Shown here one piece after another: positions 1-7,574 of a stretch of DNA of 64,000 nucleotides (the first letter of the stretch is position 1; the number at the start of each line of letters is the position of its first letter). Origin of the DNA: JAMBLL01 sp964387145. GTDB lineage: Bacteria > Actinomycetota > Acidimicrobiia > Spongiisociales > UBA5794. The translations under genes were made by a program, and so were the position numbers. The notes below the pieces were generated by a model that had not been told where the DNA came from, made no database searches, and saw only the letters and a program-made list of their open reading frames with translations. The stretch spans positions 1 to 64,000 of the forward strand of contig CAYLVM010000002.1 of NCBI GenBank assembly GCA_964387145.1, written 5' to 3'.

Positions 1-38
1 ACGCGGCGCCTTAGGTTCAAATCCAGGTAGGCCCACCC
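1..38 (+). tRNA. 3' end of a tRNA gene or tRNA-derived attachment site, cut by the window edge
   Basis: Positions 11-27 look like a T arm (loop TTCAAAT at 16-22), 28-34 (TAGGCCC) would be the 3' acceptor strand and A35 the discriminator. CCA is not encoded. The T stem has an A-A mismatch and two T-G pairs, so the gene may be degenerate. The anticodon lies outside the window and the amino acid cannot be named. It faces the 3' end of an integrase gene, the usual geometry of an attL site. Confidence 0.5.
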
Positions 39-40
39 AT

Positions 41-66
41 GAAACCCCTTGTGGCGCAAGGGTTTC
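41..66. terminator. Hairpin between tRNA end and integrase
   Basis: CCCTTG and CAAGGG arms flanked by AAAC and GTTT form a stem directly after the integrase stop codon. A near copy lies at 4789-4815 next to the second tRNA fragment. It may terminate the integrase transcript or belong to the attachment region. Confidence 0.45.
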
Positions 67-69
67 TGT

Positions 70-897
70 CTATTCGGCAGCCAGAGCGATGACCTCTGAA
101 TCCTCTCGTGTGCACATCGCGTGCACATCAGCAGCGGCGTAGGTCGCCTCGAGACGGTCTGTGGCGGCCTCGTCCAAGCCCTCGAAGAGGTGCCCGTACG
201 TGTCGAGGGTCGTCTTGATCGACGCGTGACCGAGCCGTTCCTGGATGACCTTCGGATGCTCTCCCTGGGCGATCAAGATGGCAGCATGTGAATGCCTCAG
301 GTCGTGGAAGGTACAGGGCTGGCCGACGGACGCCTCGACGGCAGGCAACCAGACCCGGCGCCTGAAGTTGCTCCTCCAGATCGGCCCACCGGTTGGGGCA
401 GAGAAGATGAGACCGGAGTCGTCTGCGTACCTTGCGAGATGGGCGGCCAGGACATCGACGAGGAAGACCGGTACGCGAACGGTGCGGCGTGAAGCTTCGG
501 ACTTGGGCTTCTCGAAGAAGAACTCGCCTCCGCTCTCAACGAGTGATGTACTCACCCGGATTGTGCGCCGAAGGGCGTCGAAGCGGTCCACTCGGAGTGC
601 CCTCAGCTCACTGAAACGGAGTCCCGTGTAGGCAGCAGCCAGGACCATTGCCGAGTACCGGGAGTCGATTGCGTCCGCAAGAACGTTGATCTCAGCCGGC
701 TCCAGATACCGGATGGTGGAGACGGTCTCCAACTTCGGTAGCTTCACCCCTCGGCAGGGAGAACGGCCGATGAGCCCGGATTCCACGGCCGCGTCCATTG
801 CTGCAGCGAGAAGTTGATACGCCTTGCGCACAGTTGCCGGCGCGTACCCGGCTGCATCCAGGTCAGCAACCCACTGGGCAACATGGAAACGGTACTG
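70..897 (-). pseudogene. Tyrosine recombinase/integrase, N-terminally truncated
   Basis: Phage- or island-type site-specific recombinase. All catalytic residues are present on the minus strand: Arg in TGLRFSELRAL (codon near 618), Lys near 507, HDLRH (near 306-297), His of LGH (near 228) and the Tyr nucleophile in TLDTY (near 198). The C-terminal half of the core-binding domain is present. Homology stops near 897: codons further upstream are the antisense of a SEC-C gene, and the arm-binding domain and true start are missing. About 272 residues remain of a usual 370-390. It is adjacent to a tRNA 3' end, as tRNA-targeting integrases are. I infer a decayed, probably inactive, integrase. Confidence 0.75.
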
Positions 898-908
898 CGA
901 AGCTGCCG

Positions 909-1288
909 GAATCTCGATGGGTCGAGCCGTCGCAGCGCTGATGGACGCAGAGCTGCTGGGCGTCTTCGGTGAGTTCGTAGGCGACGATCCTCCGATACTC
1001 GCCCAACGAGCCTCCGAGAAGCTCGCAATCCTGGAACGCGAGATCACAGCCCGAGAAACCCAGATCGCCGCCACCGATGAGCGGCTCCAAGGCTGGGACG
1101 ACCGGCTACGTCTGCGGGAGGGCGAACTCGACGCCCGGGAACAACGAGTCGAGCTCATTTCGAAGGTCTTGCGTCAAGCCACCGTGGCAGACGTGAAGAT
1201 CGGTCGCAACCAACGTTGCCCATGTGGGTCAGGTCTCTAGTACAAGCGCTGCCACGGGCGTCCAGAACAAAGACCAGACGACGAGTGA
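909..1288 (+). pseudogene. SEC-C zinc-motif protein fragment, 5' truncated and with an internal TAG
   Basis: The plus frame encodes a coiled-coil-like segment rich in Glu, Arg and Ala, then a SEC-C motif beginning GRNQRCPCGSGL. At 1238-1240 a TAG interrupts the motif. Read through, the frame gives YKRCHG, the rest of the CPCGSGxKYKxCH pattern, and ends with TGA at 1286-1288. The TAG sits where a conserved Lys (AAG) is expected, so one base change explains it. The 5' part is lost at the junction with the integrase; an ATG at 917 has no ribosome binding site. SEC-C motifs bind zinc in SecA and in many element-borne proteins. The original function is unknown. Confidence 0.65.
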
Positions 1289-1386
1289 CACCGGATGTGA
1301 CTGCCTGTCATCCTGGCAACCACAGGCGAGGAGTTCTCGTTCCGTGTCACCCGTTTGGGTGGCCTTGTTCGTGTTACTCAGTGAGA

Positions 1387-1935
1387 ATGGAGAACATGGA
1401 GGTCGATCCAGTGGTGGTCACGCAAGAGGAACCGGTGATACCTGCCGTTTCCCTCCACGAGGACTTCGAGTCCTTCTACGCACGAGAACACAGACCCGTC
1501 GTCGGGCTTGCATTCGTGCTTTCCGGAAGCCGTTCCGGTGCTGATGACCTGGCACAAGATGCCTTTCTCACCGCCTACAAGCAGTGGGACACCGTCGGGG
1601 CGTATGACAACCCCGGCGCATGGGTTCGTCGTGTCGTGTCCAACAACTCCGTGTCCACGATCCGGCGTAGGACAGCGGAAGCGAAGGCGCTCATTCGCTT
1701 CGGCGGGTCGGGTCTTGTCGTTCCCGAGATGTCACCTGATGCCGTGGCAACCTGGGCTGCAGTGCGAAGACTCCCGACCCGCCAGGCCCAGGCGATCGCA
1801 CTGCGGTACTACGACCGCAGCTCCATCGCCGACATTGCCCGCATTCTCGACTGTTCACAGAACACCGTCAAGACCCACCTACAGCGGGCGAAGAAGACGC
1901 TCAACGCTCACTTCACCGAGGGAGACCGACCATGA
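1387..1935 (+). CDS. ECF-family RNA polymerase sigma factor
   Basis: 182 aa. Region 2 is visible around DDLAQDAFLTAYKQW and region 4 around SIADIARILDCSQNTVKTHL, the -35 recognition helix-turn-helix. It is a typical two-domain ECF sigma that would direct RNA polymerase to a small regulon. ATG 1387 is chosen; ATG 1396 is possible. Neither has an ideally spaced Shine-Dalgarno sequence. The stop overlaps the start of the next gene (ATGA), so the two are translationally coupled. The partner is a single-span membrane protein, where an anti-sigma factor would normally sit. Target promoters cannot be named. Confidence 0.85.
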   Translation: MENMEVDPVVVTQEEPVIPAVSLHEDFESFYAREHRPVVGLAFVLSGSRSGADDLAQDAFLTAYKQWDTVGAYDNPGAWVRRVVSNNSVSTIRRRTAEAKALIRFGGSGLVVPEMSPDAVATWAAVRRLPTRQAQAIALRYYDRSSIADIARILDCSQNTVKTHLQRAKKTLNAHFTEGDRP

Positions 1936-2579
1936 GAACACTCGAAGACCGCCTGACCCAAGCCAGTGACGAGGCACGCAGCCACGTCGATCACGTTGAT
2001 GCCCGACCGGCATCGACAATCAGCCGCCGTGTCCATCAGCGACGGGCCTTGGCAGGCGCTGCGGCTGTGGCGTTGGTACTCGGTACCTTCGGAGGGACGG
2101 CACTGTTGGTCGGTAGCGAAGTCGAGTCCCGGGCTCCCGGCGCGGGTGCAACCTCCCCGTCGACTACCGTCGAAGTCACAACGACAGTGACCGTTCCCTC
2201 CGACAGTGGAATCGAAACGATCGTTTCGGAAGACCCCACCGCCCTTGTCATGAGTCGCACATCCGTCGAGTCCCTGCCACCCATCGTGATGTGCCAGGGG
2301 GGCGGCACTTCAAAGCCCAATGTGATCGGTGTGGGGACGGATACAAACGCATACCCGTCAGCAGAAGATGCTCTTCGAGCCTTCCTGGTCGAAAACCGAA
2401 CTATCCCTGGTACTCCGGGACTCGCTCAATCCGGCTACGTTGAACTGAGTCTCCCCGACGGATCAACTAGCTTCGGCAAGTTCTATGAAGGCGATGACAG
2501 CTCGGTAGTGACCCTCGTCAACGTGAGCGAAGCGGACACAGGTTGGGTCGTTGGACAATGGGAAGCTAGTGGCTGCTGA
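1932..2579 (+). CDS. Single-pass membrane protein coupled to the ECF sigma factor, possible anti-sigma factor
   Basis: 215 aa. There is a short charged N-terminal segment (residues 1-38), one hydrophobic helix at about residues 39-62, a Thr/Ser-rich linker (about 70-95) and an extracytoplasmic domain that includes the segment APPIVMCQGGG-like around residues 115-125. The N-terminal segment is short for a classic zinc anti-sigma domain and shows no HxxxCxxC motif. The 4-bp ATGA overlap with the sigma gene is the main reason to suspect regulation of that sigma. No family is recognised with certainty. Confidence 0.65.
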   Translation: MRTLEDRLTQASDEARSHVDHVDARPASTISRRVHQRRALAGAAAVALVLGTFGGTALLVGSEVESRAPGAGATSPSTTVEVTTTVTVPSDSGIETIVSEDPTALVMSRTSVESLPPIVMCQGGGTSKPNVIGVGTDTNAYPSAEDALRAFLVENRTIPGTPGLAQSGYVELSLPDGSTSFGKFYEGDDSSVVTLVNVSEADTGWVVGQWEASGC

Positions 2580-2597
2580 GACCCCCACGAGCCAACC

Positions 2598-2640
2598 TAT
2601 TCGCGGTGGAGATCCCGGGGGGAGACCTCTGCCGCGAATA
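2598..2640. terminator. Long stem-loop between convergent genes
   Basis: TATTCGCGG (2598-2606) pairs perfectly with CCGCGAATA (2632-2640), and the stem continues inward with GGAG/CTCT-type pairs. It lies between the end of the plus-strand membrane gene and the end of the minus-strand AbiEii toxin gene, so it probably terminates in both directions. No T-run is present. Confidence 0.55.
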
Positions 2641-2800
2641 CCGTCCACGGGTTGTCCTGGTCGTCGGAGATGGACCTAATCGACTGGAACGACAGGAGTT
2701 CTGGCCCCGGTGACGACCCGAACAATCTCGTCTGAGCAGGCCGTCATCGCTATCGCTGTGTTCCCTGGTCGTTCTTGCCATGCACGATTCCATCCTGTCC

Positions 2801-3694
2801 TCAGGCGAAGCCGCCCGACCGGAGAGCGTCATTGATCTCGGCTCTGTGGCGCGGATCGCACTGCGCCCAGCGCAGCTCGATGTCGTCGAGATCCGCGAGG
2901 AAGCCGAAGCGACCGCGCACACGTCGCTCCCATGCCACGACATCGACCGGCTGGGTGAGCTTGCCGATCGACTCGGGGGCGAAGTCTCTCTCGGCCCTGG
3001 TGTCCAACACATCGGACGGATCGAGAGGGCCCGAGCCGCGTCCGTCGTCGACGACATCGCCCCACACCTTGAGAACCCAGAGCCGCCGGACCAGGCGTTC
3101 ATCGACCGGCCTGCCGGCGAACTGGGCCAGATCGTATACGTCGCGACCGAGGGAAACCCGGCGGTAACGGGCGAGCTTCTCGGCGGTCGCCTCAGGAGCC
3201 GAGATCACCGGCAGCGTCGGCAACTCGATCTCGTAGGCACGGTGAACGGGAACCACGACGAATCCGAGAGCTTCGGGGGCGAGCACGAGTGGGCGGCGAG
3301 CGAACTCGACGGATGCCACGACATCGGGCTGGCCGAGCTGTGGATGCGTTACCTGGAGGGACCAGTGTCGGCCGTCACCGCGGGTCGAGAACAACGAGAA
3401 ATGGAAGCCTGAGACAGAAGCACCATCGATCGCTTCACACACGTCGAGAACCGTATCGTCATCGGGTGCAACGAAGTCCAGGTCCGTCGAGAACCGGCCG
3501 GAGTTGCCGAGCCGACATTTGCGCAGCGACGTGCCGCCCTTGAGGATCAATGAGTCGCCATCGAGAAGTCCTAGTTCGACAAGTAGCCAGAGCAGGTGGT
3601 CCTGCGCAATGTCGAGCAGGGCGGCGCCGTACGTGTCCGCTCGACCGGCGCCGTGCAGACGTACAAGTGCCTCGGTCAACGTGGGTCCGGGCAT
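2801..3694 (-). CDS. abiEii: AbiEii/AbiGii-type nucleotidyltransferase toxin
   Basis: 297 aa. It has the hallmark DUF1814/AbiEii nucleotidyltransferase motif LKGGTSLRKCRLGNSGRFST followed by DLDF (about residues 55-78), then a conserved C-terminal helical region containing AEKLARYR and DVYDLAQF. In this family the toxin transfers nucleotides to cellular RNAs and causes growth arrest or abortive infection. The start is the ATG that overlaps the antitoxin stop as TAATG; an upstream in-frame start exists but lies within the antitoxin. It forms an operon with abiEi just upstream, inside a degraded mobile-element zone, and is likely a phage-defence or stabilisation module. Confidence 0.88.
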   Translation of the reverse strand: MPGPTLTEALVRLHGAGRADTYGAALLDIAQDHLLWLLVELGLLDGDSLILKGGTSLRKCRLGNSGRFSTDLDFVAPDDDTVLDVCEAIDGASVSGFHFSLFSTRGDGRHWSLQVTHPQLGQPDVVASVEFARRPLVLAPEALGFVVVPVHRAYEIELPTLPVISAPEATAEKLARYRRVSLGRDVYDLAQFAGRPVDERLVRRLWVLKVWGDVVDDGRGSGPLDPSDVLDTRAERDFAPESIGKLTQPVDVVAWERRVRGRFGFLADLDDIELRWAQCDPRHRAEINDALRSGGFA

Positions 3695-4566
3695 TACGCC
3701 TTTCCGAGCTGCTCTTGGAGCGGAGCGACGAGCCTGTCGTTGACCCGGAAGTCGGGTGACCACACCGTTGTCGGACCGTCACCGAATGACACAACGGGCA
3801 TACGGTCCTTCGGCCGCTTGCCGAGGAGAGTACGCGCGTCGTCCCCACGCCCTCCACGATCGAGGAGGTACGCGGCACGCTGCCACGCAGACGCTGACTG
3901 TTCGAACAGGAGATCGGCCAACCGTTGAAGATCACAATCTGTGACGAGAACGTCGAGATGCGCGATGAGGTCGGCCCATACTCGAAACGACCGAGGCCGC
4001 GAAGCGAGCTGCACGATCAGCGCTTCGGGCCCGAATGCAGGAAGGCCGCTCGCCCACCCGGTGAGGTCGAGTCCCTTCCCGCGGAGCAGGGCTGTCGTGG
4101 GACCAAGCCGTTGAGCGTCCTCCCGAGACCACGAAATGCGCACCACCGAGACATGGGGACGAAGTCCATGCGGAACCCTTGCCTTTGTGGGAAGCCAGAT
4201 CGCCAGAGGGCCACCAAAGGCTCGGGCGACATAGCCAAGGTGCCACGCCGCGGCCTCACCGGCAAGAGTGAACACAGCGTCGGGTTCGCGAGCCTGCCAT
4301 CCCCGCAGATCGAGGTAGGGGTCGGAGGGTCGGTCTTCCCCCGCCGGCACGAAAGCCCACACACCCTTGAGGTGAAGCGTCGACAGCCAACCGAGCTGCT
4401 GAAGGTCTGACGCCGTGTCGTCCACGCTCCGAGTGCTCCCCAGCTCGGCGAGATAGCGGGCGAGGTCCTCCCGGGTGACCACCGCCGGGCGGTCCTGAGA
4501 GAGGCGGGCCACAAGGCCCGCAGCCCAAGGCGGGACAGGGCGCGCAATGGAGGTGTTCTTTGCCAT
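3694..4566 (-). CDS. abiEi: AbiEi-type antitoxin and transcriptional autorepressor
   Basis: 290 aa. The N-terminal winged-helix-like segment (VTREDLARYLAELG and on) and a C-terminal AbiEi_4-like domain fit the antitoxin of type IV systems, which counteracts the toxin without binding it and represses its own promoter. ATG 4566 is chosen because AAAGAGAG sits at proper spacing on the minus strand; a longer frame from 4593 would lack one. A TATGAT hexamer at 4587-4592 on the minus strand is a possible -10 box. The gene overlaps abiEii by one base (TAATG), giving coupled translation. Confidence 0.85.
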   Translation of the reverse strand: MAKNTSIARPVPPWAAGLVARLSQDRPAVVTREDLARYLAELGSTRSVDDTASDLQQLGWLSTLHLKGVWAFVPAGEDRPSDPYLDLRGWQAREPDAVFTLAGEAAAWHLGYVARAFGGPLAIWLPTKARVPHGLRPHVSVVRISWSREDAQRLGPTTALLRGKGLDLTGWASGLPAFGPEALIVQLASRPRSFRVWADLIAHLDVLVTDCDLQRLADLLFEQSASAWQRAAYLLDRGGRGDDARTLLGKRPKDRMPVVSFGDGPTTVWSPDFRVNDRLVAPLQEQLGKA

Positions 4567-4719
4567 CGTCTCACTCTCTTTACTTAACATCATACCCGCA
4601 TCTACCTTCCGTGGGGGTACTTTCGGGATAGAAGTTAAGAGGTGTCGAACTACCGCTGCTCAACTCCCAGGCAACCCTCCTCGAGTACACGGTCACACCT
4701 CCTCAGCACGGTCGGAAGT

Positions 4720-4783
4720 AGCCCGCGTGCACATCGCGTGCACAAGAGAGCGAAAAACAACGCGAGATGGTGCAAACCAATGA
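4720..4783 (+). pseudogene. Fossil C-terminus of a second integrase
   Basis: The plus frame reads ARVHIACTRERK before a TGA at 4781-4783. This resembles the end of the intact integrase tail at 70-150 (ADVHAMCTRED), and the DNA shares an 18-bp identical segment (4727-4744 and 110-127). As with the first integrase, the stop is followed by the CCCTTG/CAAGGG hairpin. The upstream part of this gene cannot be recognised. Family assignment rests on this short match, so it is inference. Confidence 0.45.
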
Positions 4784-4788
4784 GAACT

Positions 4789-4815
4789 GGTTCCCCTTGT
4801 GCCACAAGGGTTTCC
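4789..4815. terminator. Hairpin, near copy of 41-66
   Basis: CCCTTGT and ACAAGGG arms around a GCC loop, flanked by TTC and TTTCC. It nearly repeats the hairpin at 41-66 and stands between the integrase fossil and the tRNA-Ile fragment. Confidence 0.45.
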
Positions 4816-4848
4816 GCCGATTTCGTAGGTACAGCCGCACCCCCTGAT

Positions 4849-4898
4849 CATCCCTGATAAGGATGAGGTCCCTGGTTCGAATCCGGGCAGATCCACCA
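4849..4898 (+). tRNA. 3' half of tRNA-Ile(GAT), probable attR scar
   Basis: Anticodon stem CATCC/GGATG (4849-4853, 4861-4865) encloses the loop CTGATAA with anticodon GAT. Variable loop AGGTC, T arm CCTGG-TTCGAAT-CCGGG (4871-4887), 3' acceptor strand CAGATCC, discriminator A and an encoded CCA follow. No D arm or 5' acceptor strand (expected GGATCTG) exists upstream, so this is not a functional gene. A break in or just before the anticodon stem is the usual scar of tRNA-targeted integration. Its 3' end differs from the tRNA at 1-38 at about five of 25 positions, so the two are probably not one attL/attR pair. Confidence 0.8.
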
Positions 4899-4911
4899 CC
4901 CACCCCGCCGC

Positions 4912-4963
4912 CGCATACCCAGGGTTACTCGTCCGCTATTCGCCGCAGTGAGCCCACAGAATG
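4912..4963 (+). repeat. 52-bp direct repeat, left copy
   Basis: Nearly identical (4 mismatches in 52) to 11521-11572. It contains ACCCAGGGT and ends in CCCACAGAATG. The two copies bracket the glycan gene cluster. Between 4964 and the first gene at 5177 I see nothing else. Confidence 0.85.
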
Positions 4964-5176
4964 CGGTTCCCGCCCGACGCCATACACGTCCATCCCGCTC
5001 GATGTTACTGCCCTCGTAGCCTGCACGGCAGGTAAGCTTCTCAAGGAAGGCAGCCCATCGCTCGGCTTCTCATCATCCTCGCGGAGTCCCATGATCGATG
5101 TCTCCGCTGACACGAGCAGATACTGCCGAGGCAACCAATCAACGTCACAGGCGAAGGCTGGGAGCATGGATTTCTG

Positions 5177-6382
5177 ATGAAACGCAACATTGAGCATCCC
5201 TCGATCGCATTCGTGAGTACCTATCCGCCTACATCCTGCGGACTCGCAACTTTCACGGCCGCCCTGCGCGGCGCCATCGCAGCCGGGCGTGGCTCAGACC
5301 ACGGGTTGGGTGTCGTGCGTTTGGTGGACGGCCACTCTGAAGAGTCGAGGCCGGAAGTCGTGTATGAACACTTCAACGGCGACCGCTCCTCACTTCTGGG
5401 CGCCATCGACGCGCTCAACTCCTTCAACGGCGTGGTCGTGCAGCACGAGTACGGGATCTTCGGGGGACCCGACGGCAGCGAGGTCATCGATCTCCTGTCC
5501 GACATCGAAGTCCCCACGATGGCGACCTTGCACACCGTGCTGAGCCGACCTACATCGAGACAGCGGATGATCCTCGAAGAGGTCGTGAGCCTGGCCGAAC
5601 GGACGATCGTCATGAGCGATGCAGCGAACCGGCGAATCGTCGACGGGTACGGCGTCGACCCAGCGAAGATCCGCGTGGTTCCACACGGTGCAAGCGAAAG
5701 CCTCGGGGGTCCGTCCCTGGCGAACGGGCCCCGTCCGACCGTCCTCACCTGGGGCCTCATCGGGCCAGGCAAGGGGCTCGAGACGGCCATCGACGCCTTC
5801 GTCGGCCTTCGAGATCTTCGCCCACTCCCTCGTTACCTCATCCTGGGTCAAACACATCCCAAGGTCAGGGCATCACAAGGCGATGCCTACCTCGAGAGCC
5901 TCGTCGCCCGGGTCCACGATCGTGGACTCGACGATGTCGTCGAGTTCGGCTGCCGGTACCTCGACAACGACGCCCTGACCATCGCTATCCGTCGAGCCGA
6001 TCTCGTCGTACTGCCCTATGAATCCACCGAGCAGGTCACCTCAGGAGTTCTCGTGGAAGCCATCGCGGCAGGCAAGCCGGTCGTCGCCACGGCTTTCCCC
6101 CACGCCGTAGAGCTCCTCGCCACTGGTGCGGGAATCGTCATCCCACATGATGATTCAGTCGCGCTCTCGGCAGCCCTCCGCACAGTTCTCGGCGATCCGT
6201 CGTCGGCCGCCCGGATGGCAGAGAAGGCACGACTGCTCGGCTCGAACCTGTACTGGCCGGCAATCGGACGTCGATACGACCGCATGATGACGAAACTGAT
6301 CACTCAGCATCGAGCTGCCCGAATGCTCGCAACTGCCACACGGCCACAGGACGACCCGGATGTCTTCGCCAAGGTCAGCTAA
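5177..6382 (+). CDS. Family 4 glycosyltransferase (GT-B fold)
   Basis: 401 aa. The N-terminal Rossmann domain begins IAFVSTYPPTSCGLATFT, the classic Gly-rich acceptor-side loop of GT4 enzymes. The C-terminal domain shows LTWGLIGPGKGLETAID and a late region EQVTSGVLVEAIAAGKPVVA, which carries one Glu of the E-x7-E donor-binding motif. It likely transfers a sugar from a nucleotide donor at the cytoplasmic membrane. Its end overlaps the next gene by 23 bp, and GH130 follows, suggesting one pathway for a mannose-type glycan. The donor sugar cannot be read from sequence. Confidence 0.82.
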   Translation: MKRNIEHPSIAFVSTYPPTSCGLATFTAALRGAIAAGRGSDHGLGVVRLVDGHSEESRPEVVYEHFNGDRSSLLGAIDALNSFNGVVVQHEYGIFGGPDGSEVIDLLSDIEVPTMATLHTVLSRPTSRQRMILEEVVSLAERTIVMSDAANRRIVDGYGVDPAKIRVVPHGASESLGGPSLANGPRPTVLTWGLIGPGKGLETAIDAFVGLRDLRPLPRYLILGQTHPKVRASQGDAYLESLVARVHDRGLDDVVEFGCRYLDNDALTIAIRRADLVVLPYESTEQVTSGVLVEAIAAGKPVVATAFPHAVELLATGAGIVIPHDDSVALSAALRTVLGDPSSAARMAEKARLLGSNLYWPAIGRRYDRMMTKLITQHRAARMLATATRPQDDPDVFAKVS

Positions 6383-7493
6383 GGCCCGGCCAACACAGTC
6401 TGGCGTACTGGAAGGCCCCGGTCGATCGAGGCCACAGCCCGGCCAGTACCAGGCGAGCCCACTTCCGAAGCCCCGCTTCGACCATCTCCGCCGGATGACC
6501 GATCGTCGAGGTCTGTGGGAGCACGCTCGCTTCACCGTCCCGCGTACAGAGCACGGATACTGCACGGATGACAACGCTCGAGCGCTCATCGTCATGAGCC
6601 GCCTGCAGGATCCGTGCCCCGAGCTCATCGAGCTCACCGAGGTCTATCTGCGGTTCCTTCAGCACGCTCGACTACCCGACGGCGGCTTTCACAACCGGCG
6701 AAGCTCCACGGGGACCTGGGTGGATGAGATCGGATCGGACGACTCTCAGGGCAGGACGATCTGGGCACTGGGGTCCGTCGCCCGCAGCGGTCCAGCGGCC
6801 TGGATGCGAGCCGTCGGCCTGGACATGTTCGAAGAGCAACGAGGTTTTCGATCTTCCTCTCCGCGCGCCAACGCCTTCGCTGTGCTGGGTGCGGCCGAAG
6901 TACTGCTCTCGTCGCCCGACCATGGTCACGCTCACCATGTCCTGGAGCAGTGTCCCGATCACCTCTTCGTACGCGACGATCCACACTGGCCGTGGCCGGA
7001 AGAGCGTCTCGCCTACGACAACGCTCGCATCCCGGAGGCCCTCCTGGCCGCTGGGGCGCTCCTCCCCGACGATGGCCTCGTCGACTCGGGCCTTCGACTC
7101 CTCGAATGGCTCGTGGCCACTGAGACAGCCGACGATCACTTCAGCTTCACGCCGGTTGGCGGGTGGGCACCGGGCGAACCACGGCCAGGATTCGATCAGC
7201 AGCCGGTGGAATCAGCAGCCATGGCCGATGCATGCAGCCGTGCCTGGTCGCTGACCGGGGACGATCGATGGAAAGATCGTGTCGAGAAAGCGGCTCGCTG
7301 GCTCATGGGTGCAAACGATGCCGGGAAAGTGCTCTACGACCCGCTCACCGGGGCGTGCGGAGATGGCTTGAGTGCCGACCACATCAACCTGAACCGGGGA
7401 GCCGAGTCGACCTTGGCTGCCCTCGCGGTGCTTCAGCAAGCAGAACTGATCGGTCGAACCGGGATGGACCGGGTCGCTGGATCCGTGAACTGA
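6360..7493 (+). CDS. Alpha/alpha-barrel glycosidase-like protein of the glycan cluster
   Basis: 377 aa. No signal peptide. Recurrent helical segments and the motif EHGYCTDDNARALIV (about residues 64-78), then WPWPEERLAYDNARIPEALL and HINLNRGAESTLA near the C-terminus, suggest a six-hairpin (alpha/alpha)6 fold like glycoside hydrolases and epimerases. Paired Asp residues (TDDNAR) could be catalytic. ATG 6360 follows an AGGA-type site and overlaps the glycosyltransferase gene by 23 bp, so they are coupled. The activity is unknown. Its position between GT4 and GH130 points to synthesis or trimming of the same glycan. Confidence 0.65.
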   Translation: MSSPRSAKARPTQSGVLEGPGRSRPQPGQYQASPLPKPRFDHLRRMTDRRGLWEHARFTVPRTEHGYCTDDNARALIVMSRLQDPCPELIELTEVYLRFLQHARLPDGGFHNRRSSTGTWVDEIGSDDSQGRTIWALGSVARSGPAAWMRAVGLDMFEEQRGFRSSSPRANAFAVLGAAEVLLSSPDHGHAHHVLEQCPDHLFVRDDPHWPWPEERLAYDNARIPEALLAAGALLPDDGLVDSGLRLLEWLVATETADDHFSFTPVGGWAPGEPRPGFDQQPVESAAMADACSRAWSLTGDDRWKDRVEKAARWLMGANDAGKVLYDPLTGACGDGLSADHINLNRGAESTLAALAVLQQAELIGRTGMDRVAGSVN

Positions 7494-7574
7494 GCGCTCC
7501 AATCCCCTAGCCTCTGATTTCGCGTTCCATACTCAACGAACGACGCGGCCGGTCAGAGGCGAGCGACTCACTAT

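Noticed and set aside
1238..1240. TAG in the SEC-C motif as a pyrrolysine codon
   Set aside because: The residue is a zinc-motif Lys in a gene already 5'-truncated, so a simple nonsense mutation is far more likely.
1..4898. One intact integrated element with matching attL and attR
   Set aside because: The two tRNA ends differ at about five of 25 positions and in the acceptor strand, so they are not a recent duplicated core. More than one event is likelier.
4703..4903. Minus-strand frames reading DLPGFEPGTSSL and RIRTRDL
   Set aside because: These are the well-known false proteins made by translating the antisense of a tRNA T arm. They helped to locate the tRNA-Ile fragment.
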